This document shows, piece by piece, positions 1 to 5,110 of a DNA stretch of 6,483 nt. The translations under genes were made by a program, and so were the position numbers. Within the stretch, counting starts at the first letter, position 1; the number at the start of each line of letters is the position of its first letter. The notes below the pieces were generated by a model that saw nothing but the letters and a program-made list of their open reading frames with translations, had not been told where the DNA came from and did not search any database. The DNA comes from Pseudomonadota bacterium (GTDB taxonomy: Bacteria; Myxococcota; Polyangia; GCA-2747355; JACKDQ01): the NCBI GenBank assembly GCA_030591195.1, contig JAUVBO010000170.1, forward strand, positions 1 to 6,483, in the 5' to 3' direction.

Positions 1-362
1 AGTATCTGCGCGGCATCCTTCACCCGTTCGTCGATGTCCTTCTTCGGGAAGCGTCTGAGCTTCAGTCCGAAGGCCATGTTCTGGTAGACGCTCATGTGCG
101 GGTACAGGGCGTAATTCTGGAACACCATCGCGATGTCGCGGTCCTTGGGTGAGATGTCGTTGACCAGCCGGTCGCCGATGTAGATCCGGCCGGAGGTGAC
201 CTCCTCGAGCCCGGCGATCATTCGCAGGGTGGTCGTCTTGCCGCAGCCGGATGGGCCGACGAGGACGATCATCTCGCCGTCGGGCATCTCGAGCGAAACC
301 TCGTTGACTGCCTTGAATGCGCCAAAGTTCTTGGCGACCGATTCGAGCCGGACCCGGGCCAC
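1..362 (-). CDS. Sugar ABC transporter ATP-binding protein, MalK/UgpC type (partial, C-terminal part beyond left edge)
   Basis: This is the nucleotide-binding subunit of an ABC importer. It hydrolyses ATP at the inner face of the cytoplasmic membrane to drive uptake, typically of sugars, polyols or glycerol-3-phosphate in this subfamily. About 120 residues are visible. The Walker A motif GPSGCGKTT lies at residues 36-44 and the Q-loop [11 protein letters not shown] at 82-92, the form typical of MalK/UgpC/SugC proteins. The ABC signature, Walker B, H-loop and C-terminal regulatory domain lie outside the window, so the substrate cannot be told. The start is GTG at 362-360, preceded by AAGGAGGA at 373-366, about four bases upstream. 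An overlapping ATG at 364-362 is out of frame and too close to that site. Permease and binding-protein genes are not in the window. The family call is secure; the substrate is not. Confidence 0.93.
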   Translation of the reverse strand, partial: MARVRLESVAKNFGAFKAVNEVSLEMPDGEMIVLVGPSGCGKTTTLRMIAGLEEVTSGRIYIGDRLVNDISPKDRDIAMVFQNYALYPHMSVYQNMAFGLKLRRFPKKDIDERVKDAAQI

Positions 363-364
363 AT

Positions 365-408
365 CTCCTCCTTGCTGGCGATACGCTCGCAGCGAGGAGC
401 GAAGCAAG
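365..408 (-). promoter_or_regulatory. Strong ribosome binding site with foldable leader before the ABC ATPase
   Basis: The mRNA leader can pair in two mutually exclusive ways. In the first, CTTGC (408-404) pairs with GCAAG (375-371) and CGCTC (401-397) pairs with GAGCG (388-384), leaving the Shine-Dalgarno sequence free. In the second, CTCCTC (399-394) pairs with GAGGAG (370-365), the Shine-Dalgarno itself, and hides it. The pairings were found by eye and are short, so a functional switch is speculation. The Shine-Dalgarno is well supported. Confidence 0.3.
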
Positions 409-447
409 AAGCCTGCCAGTGCCTTGCGACTCTAGGCGGAGGAAATC

Positions 448-579
448 ATGAGGCGTTTGTCGCCGAATCTCGTTGCGGTCCACAACGACCCCACGAGCAG
501 GTCCGTGCCCGTTGTTGCGAAACTCAACGGACGAGGATCTCGAGCTCCAGTGGTCGGCCGTTTCGGATCAGGCCGATGA
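448..579 (+). CDS. Possible 43-residue small ORF (doubtful)
   Basis: An ATG at 448 follows GGCGGAGGA at about 437-445, close to the best Shine-Dalgarno match in the window, with about five bases of spacing from GGAGG. The frame runs 43 codons to TGA at 577-579. The peptide starts MRRLSPNLVAVHNDP and is strongly basic, with about nine arginines, no transmembrane segment and no family I recognise. Against it, about 17 of 43 codons end in A or T, far more than in the neighbouring genes, and no promoter is evident. It would be divergent from the ABC gene and converge on the minus-strand gene ending at 602. It could equally be a chance ORF. Confidence 0.2.
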   Translation: MRRLSPNLVAVHNDPTSRSVPVVAKLNGRGSRAPVVGRFGSGR

Positions 580-582
580 CCA
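551..582 (-). terminator. Weak hairpin downstream of the helical-protein gene
   Basis: An inverted repeat, TCGGCC at 554-559 and GGCCGA at 571-576 with an 11-base loop, can extend imperfectly through TGGT/ACCA at 551-554 and 579-582. It lies about 20 bases past the TGA of the minus-strand gene ending at 602. There is no T-run on either side, so an intrinsic terminator is only a possibility. Confidence 0.2.
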
Positions 583-601
583 AGCGAGACCGGGACCTCG
601 A

Positions 602-1144
602 TCAGCGGTCTGGGGCGGGGTCGTCGGTCGTCGCCTCGGCCTCGGCCGGATCGCCGCTGGTCGGTCCGGCCGTCAGCGCCGCCAGGGGTTCCCAGTCGTC
701 GTAGACGTTGGAGCGCTGCTGGTAGGCGATGTAGAGCAGGTAGGCTGCCACGTCGACCGAGTCATGGGCGGCGAGCAGCTTGCGGGCTTCGTCCCGGAGC
801 GCGTCCTTCGACCCCGAGAGCAGGAAGCTCTCGTCGGTCTCGCCGTCGCGGTGCTTGACTCCGAGCGCGTCGAGATAGGCCACCAGCAAGCCGCGTTGGT
901 GGTTGAGCAACCACTGTTGCAGCAGCTCACCCGCCACGGCGTCGTTGTCGGTGTCGATGGCCGAGATGATCCGCGAGGACCAGATTTTTCGGCGACGGCT
1001 CTGGGAGACGAACCCCCCGGGGAGCTTGGGCTTGATCCCGCCCTCCTTGAGCACCGCCTTGATCTGAGGCGAGGAGAGCTTGTGATAGATCTCGCCGAGC
1101 TTCTCGGGGCCCAGCACTTGTTTACAGATCTCTGCCGGCTTCAT
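602..1144 (-). CDS. Uncharacterised helical protein, about 180 residues
   Basis: I do not recognise this family. From the ATG at 1144 the product has 180 residues, with no signal peptide or transmembrane segment, so it is probably cytosolic. Residues 1-45 begin MKPAEICKQVLGPEK and include a lysine-rich stretch. A basic patch RRRK sits at 50-53. Residues 73-143 look like two related helical units: the first reads LLVAYLDALGVKHRDGETDE at 87-106, and the second has DVAAYLLYIAYQQ at 131-143. The last 20 or so residues are an acidic Asp/Ala/Pro/Thr tail. An in-frame GTG at 1168 would add eight residues, MASAIIAV. Neither start has a good ribosome binding site, and I prefer ATG because the added residues look unlike a natural N-terminus. 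The gene is divergent from the Smr gene. It is likely real: it has strong GC3 bias and a helical composition, while the opposite-strand frame looks like a shadow. Confidence 0.75.
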   Translation of the reverse strand: MKPAEICKQVLGPEKLGEIYHKLSSPQIKAVLKEGGIKPKLPGGFVSQSRRRKIWSSRIISAIDTDNDAVAGELLQQWLLNHQRGLLVAYLDALGVKHRDGETDESFLLSGSKDALRDEARKLLAAHDSVDVAAYLLYIAYQQRSNVYDDWEPLAALTAGPTSGDPAEAEATTDDPAPDR

Positions 1145-1195
1145 GACGGCGATGATAGCCGACGCCACCGGGAACGGACCAGCCTCGAGTGAGCC

Positions 1196-1204
1196 TGCTA
1201 TAAT
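1196..1204 (+). promoter_or_regulatory. Extended -10 promoter for the Smr gene
   Basis: TGC-TATAAT is a perfect -10 hexamer (1199-1204) with the TGn extension (1196-1198). It stands in otherwise GC-rich sequence in the divergent intergenic region. No good -35 lies 16-18 bases upstream, as is usual for extended -10 promoters. Transcription would start near 1211, giving a leader of about 23 bases before the GTG at 1234. Confidence 0.6.
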
Positions 1205-1217
1205 TTCGTTCCGTCAA

Positions 1218-1224
1218 GCGGAGG
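1218..1224 (+). promoter_or_regulatory. Ribosome binding site fixing the Smr GTG start
   Basis: GCGGAGG ends nine bases before the GTG at 1234. It supports this non-ATG start, which lies just downstream of the predicted transcription start. Confidence 0.6.
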
Positions 1225-1233
1225 TTCGCTCGA

Positions 1234-1908
1234 GTGGCGCGCGACGACCGGCTCTCTCACTCCCCGTTCGCTGGCCTCAAAGAGGCGGTGAAGAAGGCCC
1301 GGCGTGAGGCACGACAGGCCGAGGAGGCCGTGGCCGTGGTTCCCGCGGTCGTGGTTCCCGCGGCCGTGGTGCCCGCGGTCGAGCGGAGCGACGCCACGCT
1401 CTTCGCGGCGGAGATGGCCGCGGTCGAGCCAATGAACCGCGGCGACGTCGTCTCCCGCCGCAAGCAGCAAGCTGCAGGGGTGCCATCGCCGGACGAGGAG
1501 GCGCTGGCCGAGCTCGACGCGCTGGTAGCCGGGCAGACCGCCTTCGAGCTGCACTGGGACGACGAGCATATCGAGGGCATCGCCACCGGGGTTGACCGTC
1601 AGTTGCTGCGCGCCCTGCGCAAGGGGAGCTACTCCTATCAGGGACACCTCGACCTACATGGCAAGACGCGCGAGGAGGCCCACTTGATGGTGCGGCAGTT
1701 GGTCCACGACTGTCGCCGCCAGGACTGGCGCTGCGTCCTGATCGTCCACGGCCGGGGGCTCAACTCCGAGGGCCAGATCCCGGTGCTCAAGGACGCGCTG
1801 GCACGCTGGCTGACCCGAGGGGCGATCGGCCGGCGGGTCCTCGCCTTCTGCAGCGCGTTGCCCACCGATGGCGGGCTCGGCGCGGTCTACGTGCTGCTTC
1901 GCAAGTGA
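1234..1908 (+). CDS. Smr-domain protein (putative endonuclease of the SmrA/SmrB type)
   Basis: The Smr domain occupies about residues 138-222 of 224. It has the LDLHG motif at 139-143 (the D-x-H pair, D140 and H142), HGRG at 172-175 and the closing A-L-P..GG-GA-YVLL pattern at 208-222. Residues 112-137, a short G-x-D-x-x-L-x-x-L-R-x-G stretch, match the segment that precedes Smr in SmrA/SmrB-like proteins. The N-terminus has a charged Lys/Arg/Glu-rich helix at 15-31, then a low-complexity Val/Pro/Ala linker at 33-49 coded by a tandem repeat. E. coli SmrB cleaves mRNA between collided ribosomes, and other Smr proteins are nucleases or DNA-binding. RNA cleavage here is inference from family. 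It is a stand-alone Smr protein and not MutS2, because no ATPase domain precedes it. The zinc-binding gene follows 53 bp later. Confidence 0.9.
   Translation: MARDDRLSHSPFAGLKEAVKKARREARQAEEAVAVVPAVVVPAAVVPAVERSDATLFAAEMAAVEPMNRGDVVSRRKQQAAGVPSPDEEALAELDALVAGQTAFELHWDDEHIEGIATGVDRQLLRALRKGSYSYQGHLDLHGKTREEAHLMVRQLVHDCRRQDWRCVLIVHGRGLNSEGQIPVLKDALARWLTRGAIGRRVLAFCSALPTDGGLGAVYVLLRK
1336..1380 (+). repeat. Three tandem 15-bp units in the Smr gene linker
   Basis: Three consecutive 15-bp copies, GTGGTTCCCGCGGTC and two near-identical units, lie at 1336-1350, 1351-1365 and 1366-1380 and differ at one or two positions. They encode VVPAV, VVPAA and VVPAV. Since 15 is a multiple of three, copy-number change would alter linker length without breaking the frame. 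Confidence 0.9.
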
Positions 1909-1961
1909 CGACCCCTTGCGGCTAGTCGCGACATAAAGGATCCTGTCGTTGCGGCAGCCCG

Positions 1962-2633
1962 ATGAGCGAGCGACAGAAAGAAGCCTCCGAACCGTTCTTC
2001 GACGGCGCGCAGACCCTGCGGGACTCGAACCCCGGTGCGATGCTCGCCCAAGACGCGCCGGTGGATCCGGAGGACGCGCCCACCGATCTCGACCCCCGGC
2101 GCCATCCGCGGGGCAGGCGCGGTCCGCAGGTCAGCGGCCAATCCTCCCAGCAGATCCTGGAGGACATCGTCGGCGAGCTCGACCCGCCGGAGGACGACGG
2201 TGAAGCCACCCGACAGATGACGGCGTCAGAGGCCGCCGAGCAGGTCGCCAAGGTCCGCCTGAGCGAGTCGGTGGAGCTGTCGGGCGAAGAGGCCGAGGCT
2301 GCCTTCCACCTGACCGCCGCGGCGCGCGCGGAGGAAGAGCCGAGCGTGCCCACCGCCGAGGTCGATCCGGGCGAACTGCGGCGGATCAACCTCGAGTGCC
2401 GGATGTGCGGGTCGAAGGTCGCGCTGCCGGCGCCCCGGCGCTTCGGTCAGCCGGCGGGCGAGGGCTATCGCTGCCACCGCTGCCAGAACGTCTTCTGCGC
2501 CGCCCACGTGGTGCGGGTCAGCGGGTTCTTTGCGACCCTCTTCACCGGTGCGCGCTTCAGTTGCCAGCTCTGCCTGCCGGACAACGCCCCCGAGGCTCCA
2601 CCCTCCGAGGCGGACACCTCCTCCGACCAGTAG
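1962..2633 (+). CDS. Acidic protein with C-terminal FYVE/RING-like zinc-binding domain
   Basis: The 223-residue product is not one I can name. Residues 1-60 are polar and probably disordered. Acidic stretches and short predicted helices follow, for example SSQQILEDIVGEL at 61-73 and an Ala/Glu-rich region at 87-125. The C-terminal part holds eight potential zinc ligands: C146-x2-C149, C171-x2-C174, C179-x2-H182 and C201-x2-C204. The gaps of 21, 4 and 18 residues between pairs resemble cross-brace treble-clef fingers such as FYVE and RING. The stretch from 183 to 200 is hydrophobic (VVRVSGFFATLFTGARF) and may be the core strand-helix. No signal peptide or clear transmembrane helix is seen, so it is probably cytosolic. 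ATG 1962 is the only start available in this frame before the conserved-looking region, and its ribosome binding site is weak. It probably shares a transcript with the Smr gene. The molecular role is unknown; protein, nucleic-acid or lipid binding are all possible. Confidence 0.8.
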   Translation: MSERQKEASEPFFDGAQTLRDSNPGAMLAQDAPVDPEDAPTDLDPRRHPRGRRGPQVSGQSSQQILEDIVGELDPPEDDGEATRQMTASEAAEQVAKVRLSESVELSGEEAEAAFHLTAAARAEEEPSVPTAEVDPGELRRINLECRMCGSKVALPAPRRFGQPAGEGYRCHRCQNVFCAAHVVRVSGFFATLFTGARFSCQLCLPDNAPEAPPSEADTSSDQ

Positions 2634-2642
2634 GCGCTGCGT

Positions 2643-2657
2643 CCCCGTCCGACGGGG
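2643..2657. terminator. GC hairpin between convergent stop codons
   Basis: CCCCGT (2643-2648), loop CCG, ACGGGG (2652-2657) form a perfect six-base-pair stem. It fills most of the 24-bp gap between the TAG of the zinc-finger gene (2631-2633) and the TAA of the barrel gene (2658-2660). On the plus strand it is followed by TTACTT, a poor T-run, and on the minus strand there is none. Position suggests a shared terminator, but the tail is weak. Confidence 0.4.
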
Positions 2658-4388
2658 TTACTTGTCGACGACGAACGCGCCGCGGGCGATGCCGTACTGG
2701 CCCTCGATGGTGAACATCACCACCGCCGCGTTGTTCTCCATGCCACCGCGCAGGCCGGCAACCATGCGGGCCCCGCGGCTGAAGAAGCGCGCGTAGGAAA
2801 CGCCGAGCAGGGCATTGTAGGCCAGTCCTCCGCCCTCGAAGGCGGCGCCGGCCTGGTTGTTGAGGCCGGCCGAAAACGAGGCCTCGATCGCCCCGAGGGG
2901 GTCGAAGGCGCGGTTGTAGAGGTACCAGGCGTAGTGGCCGGTTAGCTGGACGTTGTAGGTGTCCGGCGTGCCCCACATGTTGTAGAAGAAGCGCAGATCG
3001 GCGCCGAGCCCGCGGGTGGTGCCCCGCTGGTGTTGGAGGCTGGCGGTGGCATAAGCATAGGCCAGCGTCACGTCGTCGTTGTCCTTGACCAACGAGCGCG
3101 CGTAGCCGTAGCCGGCGCGGAACATGAAGCCTTCGAAGCGATCCTGCAGCTGGGGATCGTCGAGGATCCGGATCAGCCGGTAGACCACCGCCGGATCGAG
3201 ACGCCCCTTGGCCAACAGGTCGGCCTTTCGCAGCAGCCGGAGCGTCTGCCCGAGCCGCTGGTAGCTACCGATCCGGTTGCGTAGCTCGTACCAGGCCTGG
3301 ATGATCTTGGTGCCGATCGTGGGATCGAGGTCGCCTTCGATGGCGCCGGCCTTGCGCAGCACCCGGGCGACGCGGGCCATCCGCAGCCGCGGCCCGATAT
3401 CGACCACCCGGCCGTAGCCGGGGCCGCCGCCGGCCGAGAGGGTGCCGGCGAAGGCCACCCGCTTGTCCGGCGTGGCCGGCACACGCGAGACCCCGAGCCC
3501 ATAGCCGAAGCCGCCGCTGAGCTGCCCGAAGAGCAGCGGCACGTCACGGCTGAAGGGGTAGAAGCGGATCTCGGGGTTGAGCTGCAGGTGGTGGCCGATC
3601 TGCCAGCTCGAGTCGCCGCTCGGTGGGGTGTCGAGGTCGAAGGAGAAGTCGGCCGCAGCGTCGATCGTGTAGCCGACGCGCTTGGCCTCGAGCTGCCGCC
3701 GGTAGCGGCTCAGCAGCGTAAATCCGGCCGACGACCGGTCCGTGCGCCCATCCCACCGGTAGTGGCCAGCGCCGACGACGAGATCCATCCGCGTGCTGCG
3801 GGCGATGACATTCACCCCCAGCTCGGGGAGCTTGAGCTCGGGGAGCTTGGCGAACGCGCCGGTGGCCTGGTTGGTCGCGGACGAAACACCGGCCGGGCGG
3901 GCTGGCGTTGGCGTTGGCGTTGGCGCGGTGGTCGACCTGGGCGTGGTCCTCGGCCTGGGGCGGCCCGATGTCCCGGTGGTGGTGCCCGACCTGCCCGAGA
4001 GCTTCTTCAGCGAGCCGGCCGCCGCGTCGCGGACATAGGCGTCGAGCGAGGGGTCGTCGAGCAGGCGCTTCAGCGGGCCGACGGCCCGCCGGTCACCGAT
4101 CTGGCCCAGCGCGTCGATGGCGATCTCGAGGATCACGTCGAAGCGCTCCTTGTCGATGATCCTCAGCAGGGGGGGGACGGCGCGGCGCTCCTTGAGCCGG
4201 CCGAGCTCACGCACCGCCTCACGGCGTTGCTCCCGCCAGGTGTCGACCTTCATGCCGCGCGGCCGCGCCTTGAGCAACTGGAGCAGCTTGTCGGATCGAC
4301 GCTGCCCCTGGGCGGAACCGGGCAGCGCCGGGAGGAGCAAGCCGCCGAGCAGGAGTGTAGTGAGGATCGGGTGCCGTAGCGCGTTCAT
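2658..4388 (-). CDS. Exported HEAT-repeat protein with C-terminal beta-barrel-like domain
   Basis: The 576-residue product starts with a Sec signal peptide: basic MNALRHP, a Leu-rich core at 9-20, and likely cleavage near residues 26-28 (PGSAQG). Residues 50-130 form two to three HEAT/PBS-lyase-type helical repeats (RREAVRELGRLKERRAVPPL, then IAIDALGQIGDRRAVGPLKR). A Thr/Pro/Arg-rich linker spans 131-170 and a KLPELKLPEL repeat lies at 181-190. From about 196 to 330 and 418 to 570 the sequence alternates polar and hydrophobic residues with many Gly and aromatic residues, as in outer-membrane barrels. A helical segment at 333-412 interrupts it. The protein ends AFVVDK, so the usual terminal Phe is four residues in from the end. 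The chosen ATG at 4388 gives the signal peptide; an in-frame extension toward 4559 would overlap the lipoprotein gene. No Shine-Dalgarno precedes it. The function is unknown, perhaps an outer-membrane scaffold or transporter. Confidence 0.8.
   Translation of the reverse strand: MNALRHPILTTLLLGGLLLPALPGSAQGQRRSDKLLQLLKARPRGMKVDTWREQRREAVRELGRLKERRAVPPLLRIIDKERFDVILEIAIDALGQIGDRRAVGPLKRLLDDPSLDAYVRDAAAGSLKKLSGRSGTTTGTSGRPRPRTTPRSTTAPTPTPTPARPAGVSSATNQATGAFAKLPELKLPELGVNVIARSTRMDLVVGAGHYRWDGRTDRSSAGFTLLSRYRRQLEAKRVGYTIDAAADFSFDLDTPPSGDSSWQIGHHLQLNPEIRFYPFSRDVPLLFGQLSGGFGYGLGVSRVPATPDKRVAFAGTLSAGGGPGYGRVVDIGPRLRMARVARVLRKAGAIEGDLDPTIGTKIIQAWYELRNRIGSYQRLGQTLRLLRKADLLAKGRLDPAVVYRLIRILDDPQLQDRFEGFMFRAGYGYARSLVKDNDDVTLAYAYATASLQHQRGTTRGLGADLRFFYNMWGTPDTYNVQLTGHYAWYLYNRAFDPLGAIEASFSAGLNNQAGAAFEGGGLAYNALLGVSYARFFSRGARMVAGLRGGMENNAAVVMFTIEGQYGIARGAFVVDK
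3821..3850 (-). repeat. Two 15-bp tandem units encoding KLPEL-KLPEL
   Basis: GCTCGGGGAGCTTGA (3821-3835) is followed by GCTCGGGGAGCTTGG (3836-3850), differing only at the last base. On the minus strand they encode the pentapeptide KLPEL twice (residues 181-190), just before the barrel-like region. Confidence 0.9.
3904..3925 (-). repeat. Hexanucleotide repeat encoding a Thr-Pro tract
   Basis: GGCGTT is repeated three times followed by GGCG. On the minus strand this codes alternating Thr-Pro around residues 156-162, in the linker between the HEAT and barrel parts. Slippage by whole units would keep the reading frame. Confidence 0.85.
4169..4176 (-). repeat. Homopolymer of eight Gs (C8 in the barrel-gene mRNA)
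   Basis: Eight consecutive Gs on the plus strand correspond to C8 across codons 71-74 (Val-Pro-Pro-Leu) of the HEAT/barrel gene. A gain or loss of one base would shift the frame inside the HEAT region and remove the whole barrel. Confidence 0.9.
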
Positions 4389-4420
4389 GTCGAGCCAGGA
4401 GGTTTGGTTGTTGGGTTCGA

Positions 4421-5038
4421 TTAACGGTAGATCAGCAGGCCCTGGTCGCAGGTCGTGGCCGTGCTGACCTTCGTCTCGCCGTCGTTGCAGATGTAGCGGT
4501 CGACCTCGCTGTCGCTGTTGTCCAGCTTCTCTGTCAGCGGCAGGCCCAGCGAGGCACACGGGCTTCGGGCGATGCAGTCGACGATCGCGGCGACCTCGCT
4601 GTCGGTGTAGTCATCCTCGTTGTCGCAGCGGTTGTCTCCGGGCGAGCTGAACTTCGCCACGCACCAGAAATGATCGAGGCGGTGAAAATAGCAGTGCCGC
4701 GCGCCTTCGTCGTTGGCCCGGCACTCACCCGTGGGGCAGTCGCCGGCGTTGCCGCACTCCTTGCCCCGAGCGCCGAAGTGCTCGGCGGCGAGGATGCCGC
4801 AGGCGACCAGCTTCTGGCAGGCGTCGCCGACGGTGAAGGGCCCGTCCACCGCGGCCAGGCTGGTGCCGCTCTTCATCTGGCTGTCGGCCGGGCAGCCGAG
4901 CACGCCGGCCATCGGCGTGTCGCACGGATCGGCGTTTCCCGGCACGGGCTTGCCTTCGTCGCCGCAGGCGACCAGGCTCGTGGACGCCGCCAGCGTCAGC
5001 AACGCCGATCTTATCCACAATAGATTCAACGATTTCAT
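4421..5038 (-). CDS. Cys-rich outer-membrane lipoprotein, unknown function
   Basis: The 205-residue product has a type II signal peptide: a short basic start, a hydrophobic core LLWIRSALLTLAAS and the lipobox LVAC with lipidated Cys25. The residue after Cys25 is Gly, not Asp, so outer-membrane sorting is expected by the usual rule. The mature part has 14 further cysteines (39, 49, 74, 80, 95, 101, 107, 116, 126, 138, 155, 161, 184 and 197), enough for seven disulfides, plus many Asp and Gly. The stretch CGNAGDCPTGEC at 95-107 and DNRCDNEDDYTDSE at 135-148 have Asp clusters that could bind calcium, but I see no standard EF-hand. Similar Cys-rich lipoproteins are frequent in myxobacteria. The gene ends 32 bp before the barrel gene on the same strand, so a shared transcript is likely. 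The ATG at 5038 has only a weak upstream purine stretch. Confidence 0.85.
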   Translation of the reverse strand: MKSLNLLWIRSALLTLAASTSLVACGDEGKPVPGNADPCDTPMAGVLGCPADSQMKSGTSLAAVDGPFTVGDACQKLVACGILAAEHFGARGKECGNAGDCPTGECRANDEGARHCYFHRLDHFWCVAKFSSPGDNRCDNEDDYTDSEVAAIVDCIARSPCASLGLPLTEKLDNSDSEVDRYICNDGETKVSTATTCDQGLLIYR

Positions 5039-5081
5039 GGTCCCACTTTAGCCCCAGGAGGGTCAAAAGACCAGTGTTGTG

Positions 5082-5090
5082 CCCCCCCCC
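5082..5090. repeat. Homopolymer of nine Cs (G9 on the minus strand)
   Basis: Nine Cs lie in the 72-bp gap between the nucleotidase stop and the lipoprotein start, 44 bases upstream of the lipoprotein ATG. The gap otherwise holds GGTC-TTTT-GACC on the minus strand (5073-5062) and no convincing -35/-10 pair. Confidence 0.9.
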
Positions 5091-5110
5091 ACGGTGATGC
5101 GCGGTGGCGC

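Larger units (their letters stand above)
363..601. other. Intergenic region between the ABC ATPase and the next minus-strand gene
   Basis: These 239 bases hold the leader of the ABC gene (right to left), the 3' flank of the upstream minus-strand gene, one doubtful short plus-strand ORF and two small inverted repeats. The repeats are CCGTTG 509-514 with CAACGG 525-530, and TCGGCC 554-559 with GGCCGA 571-576. No sigma-70 promoter with two good hexamers is evident for the ABC gene. Reading frames here use more A/T-ending codons than the flanking genes, which fits non-coding sequence. No RNA gene is recognised. Confidence 0.6.

Noticed and set aside
473..1192. Long plus-strand frame of 239 codons over the helical-protein gene
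   Set aside because: It is antisense to a frame with a more natural protein composition, and its product is Arg/Gly/Asp/Val-rich without motifs, as expected for a GC-rich shadow.
1212..1217. TTGACG on the minus strand as a -35 box for the helical-protein gene
   Set aside because: The nearest TATA-like hexamer is only nine bases away, and no -10 occurs at normal spacing.
1184..1236. Two CTCGAGTG direct repeats flanking the Smr promoter as an operator
   Set aside because: CTCGAG recurs elsewhere in the window, including inside genes, so two copies 45 bp apart are not notable.
1925..1932. GTCGCGAC palindrome between the Smr and zinc-finger genes as a terminator or operator
   Set aside because: It is an eight-base palindrome without loop or T-run, common by chance in GC-rich DNA.
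3588..4379. Plus-strand frame of 263 codons opposite the HEAT/barrel gene
   Set aside because: The minus strand has a signal peptide, HEAT repeats and barrel pattern; the plus-strand product is low-complexity Arg/Gly/Ala.
4389..4559. In-frame N-terminal extension of the HEAT/barrel gene
   Set aside because: It would overlap the lipoprotein gene by over 130 bases and place the clear signal peptide inside the protein.
5061..5066. TTGACC on the minus strand as a -35 box for the lipoprotein gene
   Set aside because: The only -10-like sequence, TAAAGT, lies about 10 bases away, and nothing suitable occurs at 16-18 bases.
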